A DNA stretch of 64,000 nt. It comes from Pyrinomonas methylaliphatogenes (lineage in GTDB: Bacteria; Acidobacteriota; Blastocatellia; Pyrinomonadales; Pyrinomonadaceae). The DNA is taken from contig NZ_CBXV010000006.1 in NCBI RefSeq assembly GCF_000820845.2, positions 62,001-126,000 on the forward strand. Direction: 5' to 3'. The notes under the pieces are model-generated. The model saw nothing but the letters and a program-made list of their open reading frames with translations. It did not search any database and was not told the DNA's origin. Numbering within the stretch: the stretch's first letter is position 1; every line of letters starts with the position of its first letter. Of the stretch, positions 56,673 through 64,000 are shown in pieces. The position numbers were made by a program, and so were the translations under genes.

Positions 56673-57263
56673 TCAAACTCGCGAATAGGTCAATCCGGTC
56701 TGATTCTGATACTTGCCGGCTCGATCTTCGTAAGAGACGTCGCACTCTTCATCTGACTCGAAGAAGATAACCTGCCCGATCCCCTCGCCTATGTACACGC
56801 GCAACGGCAAGTCGGCTAAATTCGCCAATTCGATCACCAGCCGCCCACACCAACCGGCTTCAAGCGGAGTGGTGTTGACCAGCAATCCGGCGCGCGCGTA
56901 TGTGCTTTTGCCCATGCATATGCCAGTCACATTACGCGGCAGGCGAAAGGTTTCAACCGAAACGCCCAAGCCGTAGGAATGCGGCGGCAACAGGTAGTAA
57001 CGCGATCCATCCTCGGCTTCCCTTACTGGCGGCTCTATCAAAGATCCCTCGTCGAATCTTTTGGGATCGATCTCGCGCCCATGGATAGGCGAAAAGACGC
57101 GAAAGCCATCATCGGCTAAACGCATGTCATACCCATAGGACGATGCGCCGCAGGAGATGATGCGCCGCCCATCGACTTCGCGCAGCAATTTCGGGTCGAA
57201 AGGCGTGATCAATCCATACTCTTCAGCCATGCGGCGAATCCAACGATCTGATTTGATAGTCAT
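56673..57263 (-). CDS. dcd: dCTP deaminase
   Basis: 196 residues. It removes the amino group from dCTP to give dUTP on the way to dTTP. Seen: RRIISCGASSYGYDMRL near 32-48, the catalytic segment CMGKSTYARAGLLVNTTPLEAGWCGRLVIELANL (about 115-148) and the C-terminal Q-x-Q-T-G-L-T. It may be the first gene of the unit with gamma-CA, hisS, aspS, JAMM and a membrane protein. Confidence 0.95.
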   Translation of the reverse strand: MTIKSDRWIRRMAEEYGLITPFDPKLLREVDGRRIISCGASSYGYDMRLADDGFRVFSPIHGREIDPKRFDEGSLIEPPVREAEDGSRYYLLPPHSYGLGVSVETFRLPRNVTGICMGKSTYARAGLLVNTTPLEAGWCGRLVIELANLADLPLRVYIGEGIGQVIFFESDEECDVSYEDRAGKYQNQTGLTYSRV

Positions 57264-57375
57264 CGCTCGTCCTCGCGCAAAACCTCTCTCGGCAGTTCGG
57301 GATCAAACGGACTGTGCAGAATAATGCGAGTTCGCAGGCCTAGTCCAGCGGTGAGACCGCTTTTCACCTTCAGCC

Positions 57376-57409
57376 AAAGAAAAGAGCCCGCCAGATGAGG
57401 CAAGCTCTT
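57376..57409 (-). terminator. Candidate terminator after the 3D-domain gene
   Basis: AAGAGC (57382-57387) pairs with GCTCTT (57404-57409), with an inner G-C-C/G-G-C extension. On the minus strand a U-rich run TTTTCTTT follows. It lies about 33 bases after the stop of the 3D-domain gene. Confidence 0.55.
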
Positions 57410-57441
57410 CATCGCATTGAAGATAAAGCGTTCGCTTCAGC

Positions 57442-57990
57442 TCAACGGCTCATCTTCACTCGCGGCGCCCTCTTCGCCGGGCGTTGCAGCACGATCAGTT
57501 TCACACGTCGCCGCCCGAATCGCACAGCCTCGCTTTCGCTCGGCACCCAAATGTCAATCTCACGCCCGCGAACTGCGCTGCCCGTATCAGCGACGACATA
57601 TTCGCCAGTGTACGGCCCAGCTTCGAGCCGCACTCGTGTGCCCAAAGGCAATACGCGATGATCCGCAGCAATCACGCCATGACCCGCACGTCTGCCGCTC
57701 GCCGTGCGCCCACGCAGACTGTAAGCTGTCGCCATGAAGTGATGTGCCAGCTCTTCAACGGCTGGAGGCTGACCGAGTTGTTCGAGATTTACGGGGTTGT
57801 CTTTCGAACGGTCAATCGAGAGGGAATGGCCAGTTAACGGCGGGACGGCGCTCGGCGGCTGAAGTCCAACTTGATCCGGCTGCGCCGTGGATTGTGTCTG
57901 GTAGGATTCAGCCAATGATTGTCTATTGAGAAGCACCCCCAAACATAAGGCGCTCACGAGAATTCCACCAACCAAAGGGTTTTTCATCAT
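57442..57990 (-). CDS. Exported 3D-domain protein (RlpA/MltA-like peptidoglycan-associated)
   Basis: 182 residues. A signal peptide (VGGILVSALCLGVLL) leads to a flexible region and then, at about 85-165, a 3D domain: MATAYSLRG, the aspartate of VIAADHRVLPLGTRV, and VVADTGSAVRGREIDIW. The 3D fold occurs in lytic transglycosylases and cell-wall hydrolases, so it probably acts on or binds peptidoglycan. It has terminators on both sides, so it forms its own transcription unit. ATGs at 57990 and 57987 are both possible. Confidence 0.85.
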   Translation of the reverse strand: MMKNPLVGGILVSALCLGVLLNRQSLAESYQTQSTAQPDQVGLQPPSAVPPLTGHSLSIDRSKDNPVNLEQLGQPPAVEELAHHFMATAYSLRGRTASGRRAGHGVIAADHRVLPLGTRVRLEAGPYTGEYVVADTGSAVRGREIDIWVPSESEAVRFGRRRVKLIVLQRPAKRAPRVKMSR

Positions 57991-58130
57991 CGGGTCTCCT
58001 ATCCGACTCGTTTTTTGCCCTTCAACGCCGCGCGGACCCTCATAGCAGAGCCCCCTCGACTCAAGGAGATGAACGGTCAGTCGAGGCCAAAGACCTCAGC
58101 TTTTGAACGAGACGTTGAAAAAGCGGTAAC
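57991..58130 (-). other. Leader region of the 3D-domain gene
   Basis: A stem of 8 bp (CCTCGACT 58054-58061 with AGTCGAGG 58079-58086) with a 17-base loop lies about 65 bases upstream of the start. Because 3D-domain genes are often under the c-di-AMP riboswitch, I looked for its conserved core and did not see it. No promoter is evident. Confidence 0.4.
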
Positions 58131-58166
58131 AAAAAAATCAAGCGGAACTAACCATTCCGCTTGATT
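58131..58166 (-). terminator. Intrinsic terminator after pgeF
   Basis: A perfect 12-bp stem (58136-58147 with 58155-58166, AATCAAGCGGAA/TTCCGCTTGATT) with a 7-base loop. On the minus strand it ends in a run of seven T. It is about 270 bases downstream of the pgeF stop, with repeat locus E between. Confidence 0.85.
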
Positions 58167-58230
58167 CGGGTGAAAAAGCTAACACATTTCGGGTTCTTTG
58201 TCCAGCGCTGGGAAAGGAAGCAGTTTCAAC

Positions 58231-58326
58231 CTGAGCGGCGAAGCTCGATGGCCGAGTGCTGTTAGCCGCCGCAACTATTGACCTCCCCTCAGGTAGCTGA
58301 GCGGCGAAGCTCAATAGCCGAGTGCT
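58231..58326. repeat. Paired direct repeat (30 bp x2, 36 bp gap), locus E
   Basis: Copies at 58231-58260 and 58297-58326, beginning CTGAGCGGCGAAGCTC, match at 28 of 30 positions, both differences being G/A transitions. The 36 bp between (58261-58296) are unique. It lies between the pgeF stop and its terminator. Confidence 0.9.
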
Positions 58327-58432
58327 TCCCAGTTTAGCGTACCGTCACTTTCCGCCGTTCAAGTAATTTGGACGATCTCAAAGGTGAAGGGAGCGAAATC
58401 CATATCCACCTGGCTAAACTCGAGTGACAATC

Positions 58433-59287
58433 TTAGCGGTCTTTTCGGCGTCCGATGACCGCCATCGATCTTCCGACGCGACCATGGATCGCCTTTTCAC
58501 GGCGGTAGGAGAAGAACAGGTCCGTGCGGCACATCGTGCACAGCGGAGCGATATGTATCTTTTCGGGCAAGACGCCCTCTGCCATCAACTGTTCAGCATT
58601 TGCGCGTTGAAGATCTATGCGCGCGAAGTCGGGACGGGTCGGAGTCAATAAATGCTCGATTTCACTGAACTCTTGGCGAAAAGCGGCGAGAACATCGGGG
58701 CCGACTTCATAGCAGCAGGCGCGGGCAGCGGGGCCGATGCTCACGCGCAGATCTTGCGCCCGCGTCCCATAGGTCTGGCGCAAACTCCAGAAAGCGCGCG
58801 CGACGATCCGCTTCAAGGTGCCGCGCCAACCTGCATGTACGGCGGCGACGGCGCCTACTCTCTCATCCGCGAGGAGAACAGGCACGCAATCAGCGGTTTT
58901 GACTCCGAGCAGGATCCCGGGCGTGGCGGTCATCAACGCATCGCAGCGGTGGTTCTCCTTAGCGACTTCGAGGGAATCGTCTACGCGGCGCACTTCAATC
59001 CCGTGCACTTGCCAGCACGTGGCCAATGTCCATTCCCCGCCGATGACGTGCAAGAAACGGCGCCTATTCTCTAAAATGTTCTCCGCCGCGTCGTCATTGA
59101 AACCGGCGAGGTTGAGCGCAGCCTGTGGGAGCGGGCTGACGCCGCCGCTCCGCGTCGAGAAGGCGCTGGCGAATCCGGCGTCCTCCATGGGCGCGCAAAA
59201 TAGGATTGTGACGCCATCTTGCGTGCGCCACCGGAATCCGGCGGCGCTTAAGATTTCATCCGTGATCGTCTCCGTAGGCATAGACAT
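58433..59287 (-). CDS. pgeF: Polyphenol oxidase/purine nucleosidase-type YfiH-family protein (PgeF)
   Basis: About 284 residues from the ATG at 59287 (59281 is an alternative). Zinc/active-site motifs of the YfiH/PgeF family are seen: FSTRSGGVSPLP, CWQVHG, KTADCVPVLL and HAGWRGT, plus a late CTMC. The family was annotated as laccase-like; members are now known to hydrolyse purine nucleosides or edit peptidoglycan. The 5' end overlaps acpS on the opposite strand by about 26 bases. A terminator lies downstream. Confidence 0.9.
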   Translation of the reverse strand: MSMPTETITDEILSAAGFRWRTQDGVTILFCAPMEDAGFASAFSTRSGGVSPLPQAALNLAGFNDDAAENILENRRRFLHVIGGEWTLATCWQVHGIEVRRVDDSLEVAKENHRCDALMTATPGILLGVKTADCVPVLLADERVGAVAAVHAGWRGTLKRIVARAFWSLRQTYGTRAQDLRVSIGPAARACCYEVGPDVLAAFRQEFSEIEHLLTPTRPDFARIDLQRANAEQLMAEGVLPEKIHIAPLCTMCRTDLFFSYRREKAIHGRVGRSMAVIGRRKDR

Positions 59288-59642
59288 TATCGAAGTCGAG
59301 CGCGTGCGTCGCGCTTTGCAACGCACGCCGCGATTTGCCGCGCGCGTCTTCACCGACCGGGAACGCGCCTATTGCGATGGCCGCGGCAAGGCTTCCGCCC
59401 AACATTATGCCGCACGGTTTGCGGCCAAGGAAGCCGCGTTCAAAGCGCTGGGGACCGGTTGGGTGGGATCTTTGAGCTGGCACGATATCGAAGTTACGCG
59501 CGATGAAGCCGGCAAGCCGCTTCTGCTCTTTCACGGCCATGCGCGCGCTCTGCTTGAAGCCTCTGGAGCCACTGCCGCACACCTCTCCCTCTCCCATACG
59601 GCCGAGCATGCTGTTGCGATCGTAGTTCTGGAGAAGATCTAG
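59262..59642 (+). CDS. acpS: Holo-[acyl-carrier-protein] synthase
   Basis: 126 residues from GTG at 59262, which gives a start similar to other AcpS proteins. The Mg/CoA motif VGIDIIEVERVRRAL and the catalytic FAAKEAAFKALGTGW are intact, and LSLSHTAEHAVA closes the fold. It transfers 4'-phosphopantetheine to acyl carrier protein. The open frame continues far upstream but is antisense to pgeF and not credible. The starts of acpS and pgeF overlap back to back, so each promoter must lie within the other gene. Confidence 0.93.
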   Translation: MIVSVGIDIIEVERVRRALQRTPRFAARVFTDRERAYCDGRGKASAQHYAARFAAKEAAFKALGTGWVGSLSWHDIEVTRDEAGKPLLLFHGHARALLEASGATAAHLSLSHTAEHAVAIVVLEKI

Positions 59643-59679
59643 TTCGACCGGATCTTGGCTGAGGCTCCCGTCAAGGACC

Positions 59680-59792
59680 GTCGCAGCGCAAATGTCGGTT
59701 AGACTCCGGTTGACGATGATGGCTGTGCGATGCGCATTGATGCACGCAAACGTAGTCGCAGCGCAAATGTCGGTTAGACTCCGGTTGACGAT
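59680..59792. repeat. Paired direct repeat (38 bp x2, 37 bp gap), locus C
   Basis: Perfect copies at 59680-59717 and 59755-59792, beginning GTCGCAGCGCAAATGTCGGT, with 37 unique bases between. The longest pair of the set, close to typical CRISPR repeat and spacer lengths. It lies in the acpS-patatin gap, 23 bp before locus D. Confidence 0.93.
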
Positions 59793-59815
59793 AGCGGCGC
59801 TTCTCATCCAAATGA

Positions 59816-59902
59816 ATTTGAGCTCCGAGCGCGCGTGAGACTGAGAACCTCCAATCTAGCTCGTCTCGTGCTTAACATTTGAGCTCCGAGCGCGCGTGAG
59901 AC
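59816..59902. repeat. Paired direct repeat (26 bp x2, 35 bp gap), locus D
   Basis: Perfect copies at 59816-59841 and 59877-59902, beginning ATTTGAGCTCCGAGCGCGCG, with 35 unique bases between. The right copy ends eight bases before the stop of the patatin gene. Confidence 0.92.
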
Positions 59903-59910
59903 GGGATGAT

Positions 59911-60786
59911 TCAACCGCCAACCGCCGCGGCAGCGCGCGCGCGCAACCAACGCAACCAACCGTTCGCGCTGCCGTGCGACTTAGCCGGTTCGACGATCCT
60001 CTTGATCTCATCGAGCGCCGCGCGAGCCGCCTCTTCTCCAGCTTGGATCAGCTCATCGGCGCGCCCCATCTCATCCCAACGAATATGGCCGACTGCCGGC
60101 TTGATGACCACATCGGCCTGCGCGAGCTGATGAGCGGTGGCGATCCGTTGAACGCAGAAGATGGACTGCACGATCACGCCGATGGCCGATTGCGGTGCGC
60201 CCAGGAATTTCGCCCCATCGGCATTGACATCGACGGCGATCACCACCTCTGCGCCCAATTCGCGCACGATCGTCACGGGCACGTTGGCGACGAGCCCGCC
60301 ATCGACGAGCCTTCGCCCCTTCTCATCCACGACCGGCACATACCATCCCGGCAACGCGCAACTGGCACGAATGGCGAAAGCCATATCGCCTTCGTCCCGC
60401 ATGACGACGGGGGCGCCCGTCTGCAGATCGGTAGCGACGGCGGCGAAGGGGATACGCAATCGCTCGAATCGCGTCACAGGAAAGCGCGCACGGATCATCT
60501 GCTCCAATCTCTCGTTCGATTGGATGCCAAGGCGCGAGAATGCTACACGCCCAATATCGCGCCAACGCAAACGGCGTCCGAGCTCCTCGAGCTCTTCGAG
60601 CGACATCCCGGCGGCGAAGGCCCCGGCGACGATCGCTCCGGCTGATGTCCCGGCAAGACAGTCGATCGGCACCTTGTTCTCCACCAACACCTTCAACACG
60701 CCGACGTGCGCAATGCCACGCGCCGCTCCCCCCGAAAGCGCCACCCCGACACGCGGCCTCGACCTCTTCTGCGACCCTCGCCACAT
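59911..60786 (-). CDS. Patatin-like phospholipase (RssA-like)
   Basis: 291 residues, no signal peptide. The oxyanion loop GGAARG, the nucleophile elbow G-T-S-A-G (Ser near 48), and the catalytic Asp in D-G-G (about 164) are intact. Patatins of this size hydrolyse membrane lipids; RssA-like ones are cytoplasmic. The C-terminal part (~190-290) is helical. It is not clearly coupled to other genes; the SurA-like gene is about 120 bases upstream on the same strand. Confidence 0.9.
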   Translation of the reverse strand: MWRGSQKRSRPRVGVALSGGAARGIAHVGVLKVLVENKVPIDCLAGTSAGAIVAGAFAAGMSLEELEELGRRLRWRDIGRVAFSRLGIQSNERLEQMIRARFPVTRFERLRIPFAAVATDLQTGAPVVMRDEGDMAFAIRASCALPGWYVPVVDEKGRRLVDGGLVANVPVTIVRELGAEVVIAVDVNADGAKFLGAPQSAIGVIVQSIFCVQRIATAHQLAQADVVIKPAVGHIRWDEMGRADELIQAGEEAARAALDEIKRIVEPAKSHGSANGWLRWLRARAAAAVGG

Positions 60787-60909
60787 ACTGAACGTCCTCT
60801 CGAGAAGGGCTAGGGGGCGAACGGTCCTCCGCTCCCAAACAAAGTTTAACTCAATCGCGCAAGGATTAGCGAGGGCGGCTCGTCAGAAGCGGCTTCGTTG
60901 AAGCTCCAT

Positions 60910-61710
60910 CTACTTTCCGCCGACCGGTTCGAATTCCGGGCTCAAGATGATGATATCAGCACGCGCCCGCGCTTGATCTAGAAAGTCGTTCATCTGTGCG
61001 GCCACCTTATCTTCGGTCAATTCGCGCTCGATTTCACCGCGCGCTTCGTCCAAAGTCGGGACGACTAACCCGGGATGCAGGCGGCGGAAGCGCGGCGCGT
61101 AAACATCGCGATAGTAGCTCGCCACCTCTTCGGGCGTGACGATGGTGAACGAACGGAAGCGGAAATCGAGGTATTTTTCGATCTCCACGCGCTGGCGCAT
61201 GATTTGGCGCAGACGTTCGGACGTCAAGCCGACCTTCTCGAGCCGTTGACGGAAATCGGCCTCTGATGGGAAACGCTTGATCAGATCGGCGAGCGCGGCG
61301 TCGATCTCCGCATCCGTAGGCGTGATCGCTGGCAACTGCTCCGCTTCCTGCGCGATCAAACGCTGATCGATGATGAGGCGCAATGCGCTCTGCAGGTCTT
61401 CGATGCTGGGCTTTTCGATCGGCGTGTTAGGCTGCAGGGCGAGCTGCCAGACGAGATCGGAATAGGTGATGAGGTCGCGCCCGTTGATGCTAGCGACCAT
61501 CCGATCGACGAGCGTCTGCGCGCCCGTCGGCGCCCAGAAGGGACAGAGCAGAGAGAGTAGCAGAACGCCGAGCGCGCGCAGGCTCCAACGCGCGCGCGGC
61601 GAAGGGGAAGTTCGCCAACTGCGTTGAATCGTCATCAAACGAAAGAGGTTCATCCCATCAGCGTCTTGGCCGCCTGCCGTTGGCGGACGTTCATCCATTT
61701 TGGTGTTCAT
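60910..61710 (-). CDS. SurA-like periplasmic chaperone
   Basis: About 266 residues from the ATG at 61710 (61698 also possible). A signal peptide with hydrophobic core ALGVLLLSLLCPFW is followed by a SurA N-type chaperone domain: VDRMVASINGRDLITYSDL, LIDQRLIAQEA, and the long helices up to YRDVYAPRF, then the C-terminal helix. It lacks a parvulin prolyl isomerase domain. It likely escorts outer membrane proteins to BamA, the gene just upstream. The start is 22 bases after the bamA stop, so they are probably cotranscribed. Confidence 0.82.
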   Translation of the reverse strand: MNTKMDERPPTAGGQDADGMNLFRLMTIQRSWRTSPSPRARWSLRALGVLLLSLLCPFWAPTGAQTLVDRMVASINGRDLITYSDLVWQLALQPNTPIEKPSIEDLQSALRLIIDQRLIAQEAEQLPAITPTDAEIDAALADLIKRFPSEADFRQRLEKVGLTSERLRQIMRQRVEIEKYLDFRFRSFTIVTPEEVASYYRDVYAPRFRRLHPGLVVPTLDEARGEIERELTEDKVAAQMNDFLDQARARADIIILSPEFEPVGGK

Positions 61711-61732
61711 CTCCTCGAACTCGCGATCCACC

Positions 61733-64000
61733 TCAGAACGATCTTCCGAAACGGATGTGGAAGCGCGCGTGCGGCAAGCGGATGTTCGCGTTCGGTCCAC
61801 CGATCTGCGGGATGCTGAAACTCGGCGGATTGAGCAAATAGCCGAAGTCGAGTCCTAGCGGACCGAACGGCGTGTTGAAGCCGAAGCCGATGCCCAACGT
61901 ATGGGTCCAATCGGCTTGCGCGTTGCGATCCAGTCCCGGCACGCTGCCGAAGATGTCGCGCGCGCGCGCAAACACGTTGCCGCCGTCATAAAAAGGCGTG
62001 ATCTGAAAGTCGCGCGTTAAGGGGACGCGCGCCTCCAGATTGACGATGGCGAGCGCGTTGCCGCCGATCGGTACGGTGAATGGGCTGAGGGTCACAGGGT
62101 TGCCGTTACGATCGCGCAACTGACCGCAGTTTGTCGGGATCGGACTGAGCAAGTAGCAAGATGGGACGACGAGGCGAGGCCCGGCCTCTTCGAAACCGAA
62201 GCCGCGCAAGCTCGTCGCGCCTCCGGCGAAGAAACGCTCGCTGATCGGCAGCCTTCGATCGGCCTCGTCGATCACGCCATCGCCATTACGATCGCGCAAG
62301 TTGAAGAGATTGGCCGCGCCGAAGGAGAATCCGCCCGCCAACGTGACGCGCCCGACTTTGTGGTAACGTCGATAGGTCGATTCGAAACGATTGAACGAGA
62401 TGTTGCCGCCCAACTTATCGAGCGCGAGCGAGTAATTAAGCGTCAGATATTCGCCGCTCGTCGCATCCACGCGGCTGTTGCGCGTATCGCGTGCAAAGTC
62501 GAAGGCCAAACGTGAGATGCGCACGACGCGGTCGGGCCGCAAAAGGTCGGCGATGAGCAGGCTGCCGATGTTGTACAATCGCACATCCTCATAGCTATAG
62601 CGCAAGACGAGCGTATTCTGCCGTGCGACCTCTTCGGGTATTCCGGCGCGCATTCCGCCGAAGTCGCGGCGCGTTTCGATGTTGAAGCTGAAGCGATTGA
62701 TGCTCGGTTCGCCCGTGCGCTCGGTCGGATTCTCACACAGAACGGGTTGCCCTTTATCATCGAGGCACTGCACGATGCCAAGACTCCCGCGATCGATCGT
62801 CGAACGGAAGAAGCGCGTCACGCTCGTGTCGCGCTGATATTGCGCCGAGATCGTCAGCGGCGCAAATAGACGCCCCCCATAACGTTGGAATCTCGGGTTG
62901 AAATACTCCAAGCGCAAGAGCTGGCGGCGTTGACTGGCGCGCACGCGCAATGCCCCTTGTTGCAAGCGTCCGAAGAGATTGTTGTGTTGGATTTCGAGAA
63001 GGCCGAGCGGCCCGTTGTCGGTCGAATAACCGAAGCCATAGTCGAGCACGCGCGGTTGACGTTCTTCGAGATCGATGATGACATCGCGCTGTCGGAATCC
63101 GGCGGCGTTCTCCCCAGCGGGTCTAGTGCGCACGATGACTTGGCGGAAAGCATCCGTCGCGTAAAGCGCACGTTCCGTCGCCGACAGATCATCGGCGCGC
63201 AACACAACTCCCTCGCGCAATGGGATGATCTCGAGGATCGCTTCGCGCCGCGTTCGCACGTTGCCGTTGATGTAGATGCGCCCGGTGTAAACCTTGTCGC
63301 CCTCCGTCACGGTGTAGATCAAGCGCACCTGCTCATCATCTTGGCGAAGGCGCGGCAGTTCGACGACATCCAACCGGACATCCGCATCCAAGTATCCGTT
63401 GCGTCCGTAAAAAGCCCGCAACGCATCGGCGTCGGCGCGCGCTTGCAAGCGCGAATATGGCCCGCCGACGACCGTCTTCATTTCACGAAGCAAACGCTCC
63501 GCGGTGAAGACCCTGTTGCCGCGCAACTCGATATCGGCGACGCGCGTCAGCGGGCCTTCGGTGACGACGAAGGTGATGATCAGACTTTCGCCATCGAGCG
63601 AGACGCCTTGCCTGACTTCGACGTTCGCCTGCCGATATCCCAGATCATTCAGGCGCGCCCTGATCAGACGCTGATCCTGCTCGAGATCGTCGAGGCTCGT
63701 ATAACCGCGCCCGTAACCGAGGAAAGGGATGATACCGAGCACGGTCGCCTCTTGTGAGCGCAACTCATCGCGCAGATCCTCGATCTTCAACTTATCCGTC
63801 CCTTCGATCCGGATCTCGCTTAGCCGGAAACGACGCCCCGGCACGATCTCATATTTGATGGCGACGGTGCGCCCGCTCAACTCCCCCGGGTCGAGGCTTT
63901 GACACGTCTCAGCCTCGCCGTTCGGAAGGCCGGCGAGCGGCGGCGTAACGGTGCAACGCGGTGTCACTTCGGCGAAGAAGTAGCCCTCTTCCTGAAGCCG
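61733..64000 (-). CDS. bamA: Outer membrane assembly protein BamA (Omp85), 5' part missing
   Basis: At least 755 residues, open to the right edge of the window, so the 5' end lies outside. At least three POTRA domains (for example RRFRLSEIRIEGTDKL and LTRVADIELRGNRVF) are followed by a 16-strand barrel with the conserved LRGFG motif of loop 6 and a C-terminal ...FGRSF that fits the OMP signal. It inserts outer-membrane proteins. Odd features: the extracellular side before the LRGFG motif holds a D-x-N-x-D-G-x-I-D segment like an EF-hand calcium loop, and a second D-R-N-G-N follows. The SurA-like gene is next on the strand. Confidence 0.9.
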   Translation of the reverse strand, partial: RLQEEGYFFAEVTPRCTVTPPLAGLPNGEAETCQSLDPGELSGRTVAIKYEIVPGRRFRLSEIRIEGTDKLKIEDLRDELRSQEATVLGIIPFLGYGRGYTSLDDLEQDQRLIRARLNDLGYRQANVEVRQGVSLDGESLIITFVVTEGPLTRVADIELRGNRVFTAERLLREMKTVVGGPYSRLQARADADALRAFYGRNGYLDADVRLDVVELPRLRQDDEQVRLIYTVTEGDKVYTGRIYINGNVRTRREAILEIIPLREGVVLRADDLSATERALYATDAFRQVIVRTRPAGENAAGFRQRDVIIDLEERQPRVLDYGFGYSTDNGPLGLLEIQHNNLFGRLQQGALRVRASQRRQLLRLEYFNPRFQRYGGRLFAPLTISAQYQRDTSVTRFFRSTIDRGSLGIVQCLDDKGQPVLCENPTERTGEPSINRFSFNIETRRDFGGMRAGIPEEVARQNTLVLRYSYEDVRLYNIGSLLIADLLRPDRVVRISRLAFDFARDTRNSRVDATSGEYLTLNYSLALDKLGGNISFNRFESTYRRYHKVGRVTLAGGFSFGAANLFNLRDRNGDGVIDEADRRLPISERFFAGGATSLRGFGFEEAGPRLVVPSCYLLSPIPTNCGQLRDRNGNPVTLSPFTVPIGGNALAIVNLEARVPLTRDFQITPFYDGGNVFARARDIFGSVPGLDRNAQADWTHTLGIGFGFNTPFGPLGLDFGYLLNPPSFSIPQIGGPNANIRLPHARFHIRFGRSF

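Noticed and set aside
57991-58130. c-di-AMP (ydaO-type) riboswitch ahead of the 3D-domain gene
   Set aside because: Only an isolated 8-bp stem is present; the conserved core sequences of that riboswitch are not seen on the minus strand.

Overview
The window reads as a chromosomal segment of a GC-rich, two-membraned (Gram-negative type) bacterium. The best taxonomic hint is the gene at 47428-49779, which joins a ToxR/CadC-type winged helix, one membrane segment and a TolB-like beta-propeller. This architecture is strongly expanded in Acidobacteriota. Together with many secreted peptidases, TPR lipoproteins and the general gene content, it suggests Acidobacteriota, perhaps class Blastocatellia. 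That is inference from architecture, not a database match. Almost all genes are intact housekeeping genes; no insertion sequence, prophage or true CRISPR array is visible. A BamA-type gene runs off the right edge.

Layout: 1-4.7 kb (+) holds an RsbRD-like stress protein, an FGGY sugar kinase, transketolase and RpiB. 4.8-10.2 kb (-) is a tryptophan cluster trpE-[ankyrin lipoprotein]-trpG-trpD-trpC, without trpF, trpB or trpA. 10.4-13.6 kb (-) has an exported PEP/pyruvate-binding protein, a TPR lipoprotein and hisA. 13.7-22.1 kb is mixed: rsmG, glutaredoxin, YceI, a large secreted M14 peptidase, a small zinc-ribbon protein, Nudix, a PyrE-like enzyme and ybaB-recR. 22.2-28.9 kb (+) carries a UvrD-type helicase, an esterase, an NTF2-like protein, an S9 peptidase and hutI. 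29.0-32.7 kb (+) is a glycolytic unit gap-pgk-tpiA-secG followed by tRNA-Leu(GAG), with a good sigma-70 type promoter ahead of gap. 32.8-40.3 kb starts with an odd cysteine-rich secreted protein and continues with an ECF sigma/anti-sigma pair, a protease-like PDZ protein, an ATP-grasp-like protein, a PilZ protein and a YbdK-type carboxylate-amine ligase. 40.4-49.8 kb has a HAD phosphatase, threonine synthase, a TPR protein, an alkaline-phosphatase-fold protein, a PHP phosphoesterase and the winged-helix/propeller sensor. 49.8-57.3 kb (-) has an M48 peptidase behind a possible attenuator, then the unit dcd-gamma carbonic anhydrase-hisS-aspS-JAMM peptidase-membrane protein. 57.4-64 kb has a 3D-domain protein, pgeF, acpS, a patatin, a SurA-like chaperone and bamA; the last two work together in outer-membrane protein biogenesis.

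The most unusual structure is not a gene. Ten intergenic loci each carry a locus-specific direct repeat of 25-38 bp present exactly twice and separated by a unique 33-37 bp segment (an eleventh has a 78 bp gap). Repeat length varies and the sequences are unrelated between loci, but the spacing is nearly constant. The copies often include a gene edge (start codon, stop codon or ribosome binding site). This is the geometry expected if a ~35 bp DNA piece was inserted with staggered cuts of about one CRISPR-repeat length, as in off-target Cas1-Cas2 spacer integration, or by some undescribed small-insert duplication process.
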